From an uncultured Leucobacter sp. (GTDB taxonomy: Bacteria > Actinomycetota > Actinomycetes > Actinomycetales > Microbacteriaceae), in NCBI GenBank assembly GCA_937872275.1, contig CALMSE010000154.1, forward strand, positions 1 to 13,681: a stretch of 13,681 nt of DNA. Reading direction: 5' to 3'. The notes under the pieces are model-generated. The model was not told the origin of the DNA. It ran no database searches and worked only from the letters and a program-made list of their open reading frames with translations. Below are positions 7,807 to 13,681 of the stretch, one piece after another (position 1 is the stretch's first letter; each line of letters starts with the position of its first letter). The translations under genes were made by a program, and so were the position numbers.

Positions 7807-7835
7807 ATAGTATTCTTCTGGAGATAGTAAACCAA
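7807..7835 (-). promoter_or_regulatory. Candidate promoter of the idi-crt operon
   Basis: On the minus strand TTGGTT (plus positions 7830-7835) and TACTAT (plus positions 7807-7812) are separated by exactly 17 bases. They resemble sigma-70-type -35 (TTG conserved) and -10 (four of six) boxes. Transcription would begin near 7800, giving a leader of about 40 nt before the idi ATG at 7758. The surrounding 47 bases (7801-7847) are about 30 percent G/C, in sharp contrast with the rest of the window. No other part of the 7-gene unit has a comparable element. Confidence 0.55.
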
Positions 7836-7847
7836 TGTTTAGTAAAC
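7822..7847. promoter_or_regulatory. Candidate CrtR (MarR-family) operator
   Basis: GTTTAGTAAAC at 7837-7847 is a perfect 11-base palindrome around a central G. Its right half TAGTAAAC (7840-7847) recurs as TAGTAAAC at 7825-7832, 15 bases away, giving two sites on nearly the same face of the helix. The second copy overlaps the predicted -35 box of idi, and the palindrome sits just upstream of it. A third, shorter TAGTA (7808-7812) lies in the -10 box. This is the expected place for a repressor encoded by the divergent gene at 7887. That the site binds this regulator is inference. Confidence 0.5.
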
Positions 7848-7886
7848 GTGCAAGGCGTGCTGCACCGCGATCCTTAGGATGAAGGT

Positions 7887-8504
7887 ATGGCTGAGACACC
7901 CGCTGGAACGGAAGGCGATCCGATCTCGGCGAACCTGTACGAGGTGGATTCCAGCGACCCTCGCAGCGAGCTGGTCGATCGATCCGGACTCGCGCCGGAG
8001 GATGTCGGTCAGATCGGGATGCTGATGAGGGCGCTCTCCGAGCTCCGGACCGCCGAGGAGCAGCTCTCCGCGGCCTCGCAGAAGTACATGAGGCTGAGCA
8101 CCCAGGACATGCGGGCGATCCACTACCTCATCGTCGCGGGCAATCGCGAGGCGCTGGTGACTCCCGGCATGCTCGCCGCCCACCTGAAGATATCGGCGGC
8201 ATCGACGACCAAGCTCCTGAACCGCCTCGAACGCGGAGGGCACATCACCCGCGAGGTGCACCCCACCGACCGCCGCGCCTTCGCGATCAAGGTGACTCCC
8301 GAGACGGAGGTCTCGGCCATGCAGACCGTGGGGCGCCAGCAGGCCAAACGGTTCTACGCGGCCGCGAGGCTCACGCGCGACGAACGCGAAGTGGTGATCC
8401 GGTTCCTGGAGGACATGACGGGGGAGCTGTCGCTCGCGGGTTCGGGCTGGGCCGAGGAGGCGCCCGGCGAGGCCCCGGGGAGCGGGCGCCCGGCGGAGCG
8501 CTGA
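7887..8504 (+). CDS. crtR: MarR-family transcriptional regulator (CrtR-like), divergent from the carotenoid operon
   Basis: Predicted DNA-binding repressor of 205 residues. The winged helix-turn-helix spans roughly residues 70-140. Helices around STQDMRAIHYLIV and VTPGMLAAHLKIS are followed by the recognition helix ASTTKLLNRLERGGHI, then the wing HPTDRRAFAIKVT with the Asp-Arg pair (D128, R129) usual in MarR proteins. About 40 residues precede the first dimerisation helix, and a Gly/Pro/Ala-rich tail of about 25 residues follows the last. The ATG at 7887 has AGGA seven bases upstream (7876-7879). It is transcribed away from idi, with the palindromic element between them, so it probably controls the crt operon and perhaps itself. 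In C. glutamicum a divergent MarR-type CrtR represses crtE and responds to isoprenoid diphosphates such as GGPP. Equivalence here is inferred from position and family. Confidence 0.85.
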   Translation: MAETPAGTEGDPISANLYEVDSSDPRSELVDRSGLAPEDVGQIGMLMRALSELRTAEEQLSAASQKYMRLSTQDMRAIHYLIVAGNREALVTPGMLAAHLKISAASTTKLLNRLERGGHITREVHPTDRRAFAIKVTPETEVSAMQTVGRQQAKRFYAAARLTRDEREVVIRFLEDMTGELSLAGSGWAEEAPGEAPGSGRPAER

Positions 8505-8576
8505 GGGGGTTCCGCCTCGTCGCAATGGTAGTGTGGTGCACGTTTCGGCGTCGGCCGTGCCGCCGCCGCGACGGGC

Positions 8577-8592
8577 TCGGGCGAACGCCCGA
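8577..8592. promoter_or_regulatory. Inverted repeat in the leader of the sugar-phosphorylase unit
   Basis: TCGGGCG and CGCCCGA flank a central AA, forming a 7-base-arm inverted repeat 32 bases before the GTG start of the mutase gene. It lies in the 120-base gap (8505-8624) after crtR. It could be an operator for a sugar-responsive regulator or an RNA hairpin in the leader. A possible extended -10, TGGTAGTGT at 8526-8534, lies upstream but has no clear -35. No regulator gene for this unit is in the window. Confidence 0.35.
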
Positions 8593-8624
8593 ACGGGCCG
8601 CAGAGCGAGTGGAGGCGCAGCCGC

Positions 8625-9326
8625 GTGATCGAGCAGTACGACGCCTACCTGTTCGACCTCGACGGGGTCATCACCCCCACCGTGCTGCTGCATCGCAGGG
8701 CCTGGCGCGAGGCCTTCGAGCGGGTGTTCCGAGCCTCGGGCGCCGAGCCCTATCGCGAGAGCGACTACTTCGACTCGCTGGACGGGCGGCCCCGTTTCGA
8801 GGGCGTCGCCGCCCTGCTCGAGGCTCGCGGGATCGCGCTGCCGATGGGGGAGGAGGGCGACGAGGGGTTCGGCACGATCCGCGGCATCGGCAACGCCAAG
8901 AACCGCCTCTTCGCCGAGATGCTCGAGCGCGACGGCATCAACCCCTATCCGGGCACGGTGCGCCTGATCGACCGGCTGGGCGCTCAGGGCAAGCCGCTCG
9001 CCGTCGTCTCGAGCTCGCGCAACGCCGAGGAGGTGCTGCGGGCGGCGAGGCTGCGAGACCGCTTCGCGGCGGTCGTCGACGGAGTCGTCGCCGCGCGCGA
9101 GGGGCTCCCGGGCAAGCCCGCCCCCGACACCTTCCTGCGCGCGGCCGAGCTGCTCGGTACGACGCCCGAGCGCGCGGTGGTGTTCGAAGACGCGGCCTCG
9201 GGCGTCGAGGCCGGCCGCGCCGGCGGCTTCGGCCTCGTCGTGGGGGTGGATCGCGGCGCGGGCCGCGCCGCGCTCGAGGCGGCGGGCGCCGACACGGTCG
9301 TCGAGGACCTGGGGGAGCTGAACTGA
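8625..9326 (+). CDS. pgmB: Beta-phosphoglucomutase-type HAD-family hydrolase
   Basis: HAD-superfamily protein of 233 residues, likely a cytoplasmic beta-phosphoglucomutase converting beta-glucose 1-phosphate to glucose 6-phosphate. Motif I is YLFDLDGVITP with nucleophile D11 and general acid/base D13, motif II is VVSSSRN, motif III is GKPAPDTF (K164), and motif IV is VVFEDAASGVEAG (E188, D189). The helical cap after motif I contains YFDSLDGRPRFEGV, typical of the beta-PGM subfamily and different from simple phosphatases. The start is GTG at 8625 with GGAGG nine bases upstream. No ATG is suitably placed. The stop overlaps the next gene's start as TGATG, so the mutase and the phosphorylase are coupled. 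A similar pair, Rv3400-Rv3401, exists in Mycobacterium tuberculosis. A trehalose-phosphatase-like activity is a less likely alternative. Confidence 0.88.
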   Translation: MIEQYDAYLFDLDGVITPTVLLHRRAWREAFERVFRASGAEPYRESDYFDSLDGRPRFEGVAALLEARGIALPMGEEGDEGFGTIRGIGNAKNRLFAEMLERDGINPYPGTVRLIDRLGAQGKPLAVVSSSRNAEEVLRAARLRDRFAAVVDGVVAAREGLPGKPAPDTFLRAAELLGTTPERAVVFEDAASGVEAGRAGGFGLVVGVDRGAGRAALEAAGADTVVEDLGELN

Positions 9327-11881
9327 TGGAACCCGCCGCCTTCGAACCGCCGAGCACCGCACCGCACGGCGCCGAGCCCCACCGCGACTTCGGCACCGAC
9401 CCCTGGCGCCTCACGGTGCACGGCATCGACCCGGCGCTCGCCGGGCAGGACGAGACGATCTTCGCCCTCGCCAACGGCTACCTCGGCATGCGCGGCAATC
9501 ACGAGGAGGGCCGCCCGCTCGGCAACCACGGCACCTTCGTCAACGGCCTGCACGAGACCTGGGCGATCCGCCACGCCGAATACGCCTACGGCTTCGCCGA
9601 GCACGGCCAGACCATCGTCAACGCGCCCGACGCGAAGACGATCCGCATCTACGTCGACGACGAGCGCCTGAACCTCTCATCGGCCGACATCCTCGAGGTG
9701 AGCCGCACCCTCGACCTGCGAGCCGGCACGCTCGCCCGCGAGCTGCTGTGGCTCACGCCGACCGGCAAACGGGTGCGCGTCGAGACCCGCCGCATGGTCA
9801 GCTTCGCCTCGCGGCACATGGCGACGATCGAGATGCGCGTCACGGTGCTCGACGCCGACGCCGAGCTCACCATGTCGAGCCTCATCATGAACCGGCAGGA
9901 TCTCGGCCGAGTCGACCCGGTGATCCCGCCCGGCGGCGCGCTGCTCGTCGACCCGCGCAAGAGCGAGCGCCTCGCCGAGCGCACGCTCGAGCCGGGCCCG
10001 GCCCTGCACGAGGGCCGGCGCAGCGTGCTGAGCTTCCAGGTGCGCAACTCGCGCATGACGCTGGGGGTGGGCGTCGACCACGACTTCGACGGCGGCGACA
10101 CGGGCGGAAGCGCCGGCGAGGCCGCGGGGGAGTGGCAGACCCGCGTGCAGGCCTCCGAGGATCGCGTGCGGCACGTGTTCCAGGGCCGCGCCAGGCAGGG
10201 CCGCACGGTGACGCTCCTGAAGACCATCGCCTACCACTCGTCGTCGACCGCGACCCTCTCCGAGATGATCGACCGCTGCGTGCACACCCTCGACCGAGCC
10301 GCCGCCGAGCCGCCCGAGCAGCGCTGGAAGACGCAGCGCGAGTTCCTCGACGGGTTCTGGGATCGCAGCGACGTCGAGGTCGACGCCGAGCCGGGCGTGC
10401 AGCAGGCGATCCGCTGGAACCTCTTCCAGCTCGCCCAGGCCGCCGCCCGCGCCGACGGCCGCGGCATCGCGGCGAAGGGGCTCACCGGTTCAGGGTACAG
10501 CGGGCACTACTTCTGGGACGCCGAGATCTACGTGCTGCCCTTCCTCAGCTACACCTCGCCGCTCTGGGCCCGCAACGCGCTGCGCTCCCGCCAGCGCATG
10601 CTGCCTCAGGCCCGGCTGCGGGCGACGATCCTGAACGAGGAGGGCGCGCTCTTCCCGTGGCGCACCATCAACGGCGAGGAGGCGAGCGCCTACTACGCCG
10701 CCGGCACCGCGGCGTACCACATCAACGCCGACATCACCTACGCGCTCGCGCGCTACGTCGCGGCCACGGGCGACCTCGAGTACATGGTGTCCGGCGCGGC
10801 CGACATCGCGGTCGAGACCGCGAGGCTCTGGTCCAGCCTGGGGTTCTGGGACGGGGACCGCTTCCACATCCACGGCGTCACCGGCCCGGATGAGTACACG
10901 ACGGTGGTGAACGACAACCTCTTCACGAACGTGATGGCGCGCTTCAACCTGCGCTTCGCCGTCGAGGTGGTGCGCACGCTCGAGACCGACGCGCCCCACG
11001 AGTACGCGGAGCTGTGCGCGCGGCTGCGGCTCGACCCCGCCGAGGTCGAGGCCTGGGAGCGGGCGGCCGAGGGCATGCACGTGCCCTACTCCGACGAGCT
11101 GCGGGTGCACCCGCAGGACGCGCACTTCCTCGAGCGCGAGGTCTGGGACCTCGCGGCCACCCCTCCCGAGCAGAAGCCGCTGCTCCTGCACTTCCACCCG
11201 CTCGTCATCTACCGCTTCCAGGTGCTGAAGCAGGCCGACGTGGTGCTCGCGCTGCTGCTCGCGAGCGACGAGTTCAGCCGCGACGAGAAGAGACGGGATT
11301 TCGAGTACTACGACGCGCTGACGACGGGGGACTCGACGCTGTCGGCCGTCGTGCAGTCGATCATCGCCGCCGAGGTGGGCTACCGCGAACTCGCCTACCG
11401 CTACTTCGAGCACGCGCTGCACGTGGACCTCGACGACCTGCACCGCAACTCCTCCGACGGCGCCCACATCGCCTCGGCGGGCGGGGTCTGGATGGCGCTC
11501 GTGCAGGGCTTCGCGGGGCTCCGCGACGCGGGGCGCCGCCTCAGCTTCGATCCGCGCCTGCCCGAGCACTGGGGCGGGCTGCGCTTCGCGCTGCAGTGGC
11601 GCGGCAGCCGCCTCGCGGTGTCGCTCGAGCGGGAGCGGATCTGCTTCGAGCTCGTGGCGGGCGAGAAGCCCGTGCCCGTGCGCGTCAGGGGCGAGAAGTT
11701 CCTCGTCGGCCCGGGCGCCCCCGTCGAGGTGCCGCTGGCCGATCACGGGCCCGAGCTCGCGGCGTTCCGCGGGCTTTCCGCCGGCATGCTGCCGCGCGAC
11801 GGAGACAGCGGCGTGATCGACTTCGACCCGGAGGCGCTCACGGCGCCCACCCCGGTGCCGACGCTGCCGCCGACGGCGTAG
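9326..11881 (+). CDS. Glycoside hydrolase family 65 protein (maltose/trehalose/kojibiose-type phosphorylase)
   Basis: Inverting disaccharide phosphorylase of 851 residues, expected to split an alpha-glucosyl disaccharide with phosphate into beta-glucose 1-phosphate and glucose. An N-terminal beta-sandwich spans about 25-320 and begins with the family signature ETIFALANGYLGMRGNHEEG. The (alpha/alpha)6 catalytic barrel spans about 350-730, with GYSGHYFWDAEIYVLPFL (W397, D398, E400) for glucose binding, VTGPDEYTTVVNDN with the general acid E523, and KQADVVLALL (K635, Q636), the conserved Lys-Gln pair. NSSDGAHIASAGGVWMALV closes the barrel. A C-terminal beta domain runs to about 800. The ATG at 9326 overlaps the pgmB stop, with GGGGGAG eight bases before it. 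The frame is open further upstream, but only as a shadow of pgmB. Substrate choice within GH65 cannot be fixed here. There is no signal peptide, so it acts in the cytoplasm. Confidence 0.92.
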   Translation: MEPAAFEPPSTAPHGAEPHRDFGTDPWRLTVHGIDPALAGQDETIFALANGYLGMRGNHEEGRPLGNHGTFVNGLHETWAIRHAEYAYGFAEHGQTIVNAPDAKTIRIYVDDERLNLSSADILEVSRTLDLRAGTLARELLWLTPTGKRVRVETRRMVSFASRHMATIEMRVTVLDADAELTMSSLIMNRQDLGRVDPVIPPGGALLVDPRKSERLAERTLEPGPALHEGRRSVLSFQVRNSRMTLGVGVDHDFDGGDTGGSAGEAAGEWQTRVQASEDRVRHVFQGRARQGRTVTLLKTIAYHSSSTATLSEMIDRCVHTLDRAAAEPPEQRWKTQREFLDGFWDRSDVEVDAEPGVQQAIRWNLFQLAQAAARADGRGIAAKGLTGSGYSGHYFWDAEIYVLPFLSYTSPLWARNALRSRQRMLPQARLRATILNEEGALFPWRTINGEEASAYYAAGTAAYHINADITYALARYVAATGDLEYMVSGAADIAVETARLWSSLGFWDGDRFHIHGVTGPDEYTTVVNDNLFTNVMARFNLRFAVEVVRTLETDAPHEYAELCARLRLDPAEVEAWERAAEGMHVPYSDELRVHPQDAHFLEREVWDLAATPPEQKPLLLHFHPLVIYRFQVLKQADVVLALLLASDEFSRDEKRRDFEYYDALTTGDSTLSAVVQSIIAAEVGYRELAYRYFEHALHVDLDDLHRNSSDGAHIASAGGVWMALVQGFAGLRDAGRRLSFDPRLPEHWGGLRFALQWRGSRLAVSLERERICFELVAGEKPVPVRVRGEKFLVGPGAPVEVPLADHGPELAAFRGLSAGMLPRDGDSGVIDFDPEALTAPTPVPTLPPTA

Positions 11882-11894
11882 GCGGCGGATCGTG

Positions 11895-12494
11895 ATGGAT
11901 CCCGCCGCCGCGCTCGCCGAGGCGCTTGCCGTCGATGACTCCTCGGACCGGCTGCAGGCCGCGCTCGCCGCCGGCACCCGCCCCGAGGCGGCCTACCTCG
12001 AGCCGCTCGTCGCGCGCTGCGCGATCGAACCCGACTTCTACGTGCGCGACATGCTGACGTGGGCGCTCACGCGGCTGCCCGGAGAGCTCGTGCTGCCGAG
12101 AATCATCGCCGAGCTCGATGCGGACGCCCCGCAGGCGCGCAGCCAGGCCCTGCACACGCTGTCGAAGCTCCGAGACGGGCGCGCGTGGCAGGCGGTCGCC
12201 TCCCATCTGCACGACCCCGACGACGAGGTCGCCCGAGCCGCCTGGCGCACGGCCGCCGGGCTCGTGCCGGAGGAGCAGCGCTCCCGGCTCGCGGAGGAGC
12301 TGACCGCCGAACTCGGCCGCGGCGGGCTCGAGGTCATGCGCAGCCTCAGCCGGGCCTTCGTCGAGCTCGGCGAGACGGCGACCCCCGCGCTCGAGGCCGC
12401 GGCGACGGGCGAGGGGATCGCGGCTCGTCACGCCGGTGCGACGCTGCGCCTCCTCGAAGACCCCGGGTCGACGTTCTTCCTCGACCCGGCGTGA
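11895..12494 (+). CDS. HEAT-repeat protein of unknown function
   Basis: Soluble, all-helical protein of 199 residues, rich in Ala, Leu and Glu, with no signal peptide or membrane segment. It shows successive helix pairs of HEAT type: about 48-75 (FYVRDMLTWALTRLPGELVL), 77-105 (QARSQALHTLSKL), 107-135 (GRAWQAVASHLHDPDDEV and AARAAWRTAAGL-like continuation), then 140-190. Such repeats form curved scaffolds for protein contacts. No catalytic motif was recognised. It begins 13 nt after the GH65 stop and is probably cotranscribed with it. This suggests, but does not show, a role near the phosphorylase. GTG at 11892 directly precedes the chosen ATG and is an equal alternative. The ribosome site is weak (GGCGGCGGAT). 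The phycobilin-lyase-like HEAT family is a possible relative by fold only. Confidence 0.8.
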   Translation: MDPAAALAEALAVDDSSDRLQAALAAGTRPEAAYLEPLVARCAIEPDFYVRDMLTWALTRLPGELVLPRIIAELDADAPQARSQALHTLSKLRDGRAWQAVASHLHDPDDEVARAAWRTAAGLVPEEQRSRLAEELTAELGRGGLEVMRSLSRAFVELGETATPALEAAATGEGIAARHAGATLRLLEDPGSTFFLDPA

Positions 12495-12501
12495 GGGCGC
12501 T

Positions 12502-12517
12502 CCGGCGCCGGCGCCGG
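12502..12517. terminator. Palindrome between convergent genes, possible two-way terminator
   Basis: CCGGCGCCGGCGCCGG is a perfect 16-base palindrome in the 60-base gap between the HEAT-repeat gene and the convergent hydrolase gene. Its position fits transcription termination from both sides. There is no T-tract on either strand, so an intrinsic terminator is uncertain, and it may only be a GC-rich repeat. Confidence 0.35.
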
Positions 12518-12554
12518 CCCGTCCGGCCCCGCACCGGGCTCCGACCCCTGCGCC

Positions 12555-13295
12555 CTACCGCGCGAGGATGTCGCTCAACTCCCGGGTGAACGAGAACATC
12601 GGGGAGTGGCTCGAGGCGAGGCGGAACACGGTCGCCTGAGAGCGTTCGGCCATGAGCGTCTGCAGCTCGGGCGGGATCGCCCCGTCCTCCGTGCAGACGA
12701 CGTAGTCCGTGGGGATCGCGATCGGCTCGGGCAGGGTCACCGGCGTCGCGAAGATCGACAGCGGCTGGGGATCGAGGCGGGCGGTCGCCGCCGCCATCGC
12801 CTCCTCGGACAGGTCGTGGTAGAAGACCTCGCGGGCCTTCGACCGGTCGAACACCGCGACGGGCGGCTCGCCCTCGATGACGATGTTCGCCTGCACGCCG
12901 TCGGCCGCGCCCTCGGGAAGGCCCGCGAGGTCGAGCAGCGACTCCCCGTCGACCGGGCGGAACGCGGTGACGTAGACGAGGCGCGAGATGCGCTCGGGCA
13001 CCCGGCCCGCGACCTCGGTGACGACGATGCCGCCCATGCTGTGCCCCACGAGCACGACGGGCTCGGGCGAACCCTCGATGACCTCGACCACCCGCTTCGC
13101 GGCGAGGTCGAGCGTCACCTCCGACACCGGCGTCGGATCGTCGCCGGCGCCCGGCAGGTCGAAGACGTCGACGCGGTGGCCGCGGGCGCGCAGCTCCTCG
13201 GCCACCGGCTCCCACGACCAGGCGGCATGGAACGCGCCGTGGACGAGGACGAAGCGCCGGCTCCCGTCGGCGGAGGGGTCGGGCGATGCGGCCAT
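12555..13295 (-). CDS. Alpha/beta-fold hydrolase (esterase-like)
   Basis: Serine hydrolase of 246 residues without a signal peptide, probably cytoplasmic. The oxyanion-side motif FVLVHGAFHAAWSW (residues 15-28) is followed by the nucleophile elbow LVGHSMGG (S86). The acid is probably D204, in CTEDGAIPP, and the base H230, in SSHSPMFSF, giving a complete triad. The layout, with a short cap between about 110 and 190 and the ED-x-x-IPP element, is like the plant methylesterase/hydroxynitrile-lyase type group (EstC-like), which cleaves small esters. The true substrate is unknown. The ATG at 13295 has AAGGAG four bases upstream. It is convergent with the HEAT-repeat gene and divergent from the lipocalin gene, so it is probably a single-gene unit. 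Nothing links it to the sugar or carotenoid units. Confidence 0.9.
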   Translation of the reverse strand: MAASPDPSADGSRRFVLVHGAFHAAWSWEPVAEELRARGHRVDVFDLPGAGDDPTPVSEVTLDLAAKRVVEVIEGSPEPVVLVGHSMGGIVVTEVAGRVPERISRLVYVTAFRPVDGESLLDLAGLPEGAADGVQANIVIEGEPPVAVFDRSKAREVFYHDLSEEAMAAATARLDPQPLSIFATPVTLPEPIAIPTDYVVCTEDGAIPPELQTLMAERSQATVFRLASSHSPMFSFTRELSDILAR

Positions 13296-13586
13296 GATGC
13301 TCCTTCGGTCTCGGATACCGTCATGCTAGCCCGCCGACGGCCCCGGCGGGAAGGAGTGCGGACGGGACGGGGAGAGAGCGCTGCGGCGCGGAACGCCGGG
13401 GCCGCCCGAGCCGCACGGCCGCCCGGTCGGCCCGGTCCCCTCGGTCCGCCCGCGCGAATTCCGGCGTTCCGGAACGAGCCCGGTCAAGCCCCTTCCGTGC
13501 GCGGGCCGTCGGCGGCAGACTGAAGGCCGGGTCGGTGCGCGAGCGTCGAGCGCCCCTGCCCGGCCCGGCATACGGAAGGAGCGCGC
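13296..13586. other. Divergent intergenic region, hydrolase to lipocalin
   Basis: 291 bases without a convincing gene. The stretch is GC-rich and contains the palindrome at 13466-13475 and the two ribosome sites at its edges. No clear -35/-10 pair was found for either gene. A minus-strand ORF of 94 codons crosses it (13326-13610), but its composition is low-complexity Arg/Pro/Gly and it would overlap the lipocalin start, so it is not called. Confidence 0.5.
13466..13475. promoter_or_regulatory. Palindrome GTTCCGGAAC between divergent genes
   Basis: A perfect 10-base palindrome. TTCCGG is also repeated just upstream (13459-13464 and 13467-13472, eight bases apart). It lies 112 bases before the lipocalin start and could be an operator shared by the two divergent genes. 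No regulator is encoded nearby, so this is only a candidate. Confidence 0.3.
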
Positions 13587-13681
13587 ATGAACCACCACGA
13601 GCCCCGCCATGCCGAGGGTGCGGTGACCTCGGTCCCGCGCCTCGACCTCGAGCGCTACCTCGGCCTCTGGTACGAGGTCGG
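13587..13681 (+). CDS. Lipocalin family protein (Blc-type), 5' end only
   Basis: The first 31 codons are visible before the window ends. VPRLDLERYLGLWYEVG contains the lipocalin first motif (Gly-x-Trp-Tyr-Glu, here GLWYEV), preceded by the usual Leu-x-Arg-Tyr. This matches bacterial Blc-like lipocalins, which bind lipids or other small hydrophobic ligands in a beta-barrel. The ATG at 13587 has GGAAGGAG five bases upstream. The N-terminus is hydrophilic (MNHHEPRHAEG) with no signal peptide or lipobox, so unlike E. coli Blc it is probably cytoplasmic. It is divergent from the hydrolase gene. The rest of the barrel cannot be checked. Confidence 0.82.
   Translation, partial: MNHHEPRHAEGAVTSVPRLDLERYLGLWYEV

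Noticed and set aside
7759..7899. Longer N-terminus for Idi (starts at 7800, 7806 or 7899)
   Set aside because: These starts overlap the predicted promoter and operator. The 7758 start gives the E. coli length with matching active-site numbering.
8525..9325. Upstream extension of the GH65 frame
   Set aside because: The frame is open but out of phase with pgmB, which has complete HAD motifs. The GH65 homologous sequence begins after 9326, where there is an ATG with a ribosome site.
7839..9362. Minus-strand ORF of 507 codons across crtR and pgmB
   Set aside because: It is antisense to two motif-supported genes, covers the regulator's promoter region and shows no protein family signature.
10490..11977. 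Minus-strand ORF of 495 codons
   Set aside because: It is antisense to the GH65 catalytic and C-terminal domains, and its product is rich in Arg, Glu, Val and His without a fold.
1..13681. Defence system, mobile element, CRISPR array or tRNA
   Set aside because: No transposase, integrase, regularly spaced repeats or cloverleaf-like sequence was seen. All long coding regions are explained by metabolic, transport or regulatory genes.

Overview
The window is about 13.7 kb of very GC-rich DNA whose third codon positions are almost always G or C. It suggests a high-GC actinobacterium, most likely a yellow-pigmented member of Microbacteriaceae or a related micrococcal family. The main support is a C50-carotenoid gene set with heterodimer-type lycopene cyclase and lycopene elongase domains, which is typical of Actinobacteria. 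The genus cannot be fixed from the sequence alone.

Region 1 (positions 7758 down to 1, minus strand) is a compact carotenoid operon in the order idi, crtE, crtB, crtI, crtYe, crtYf-crtEb fusion, MMPL transporter (cut by the window start). Every junction overlaps (8, 4, 1, 4, 4 and 4 nt), and most genes carry a Shine-Dalgarno sequence inside the preceding gene. The predicted route is: Idi balances IPP and DMAPP; CrtE makes GGPP; CrtB makes phytoene; CrtI makes lycopene; the elongase domain adds two C5 units to give a C50 acyclic carotenoid; and the two small cyclase units (CrtYe and the N-terminal domain of the fusion) close the rings. The end product could be decaprenoxanthin-, sarcinaxanthin- or C.p.450-like. 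Ring type cannot be read from the sequence. The MMPL protein may move the pigment or a related lipid.

Region 2 (7759-7886) is the control region between idi and a divergent MarR-family regulator (crtR-like, 7887-8504). It contains an AT-rich island (14 G/C in 47 nt at 7801-7847), a candidate idi promoter, a perfect palindrome GTTTAGTAAAC and a direct repeat TAGTAAAC that overlaps the -35 box. This is the layout expected for repression of the operon by the divergent regulator.

Region 3 (8625-12494, plus strand) is a sugar unit: a beta-phosphoglucomutase-type HAD phosphatase, a family GH65 disaccharide phosphorylase overlapping it by 1 nt, and a HEAT-repeat protein 13 nt further on. The phosphorylase would release beta-glucose 1-phosphate, which the mutase would convert to glucose 6-phosphate.

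Region 4 (12555-13681) has an alpha/beta hydrolase on the minus strand, convergent with region 3, and a divergent lipocalin (Blc-type) cut by the window end. No RNA genes, insertion sequences, CRISPR arrays or phage genes were seen. The most notable items are the cyclase-elongase fusion, the fully overlapping operon ending in an MMPL gene, the probable operator, and the HEAT-repeat protein attached to the phosphorylase unit.
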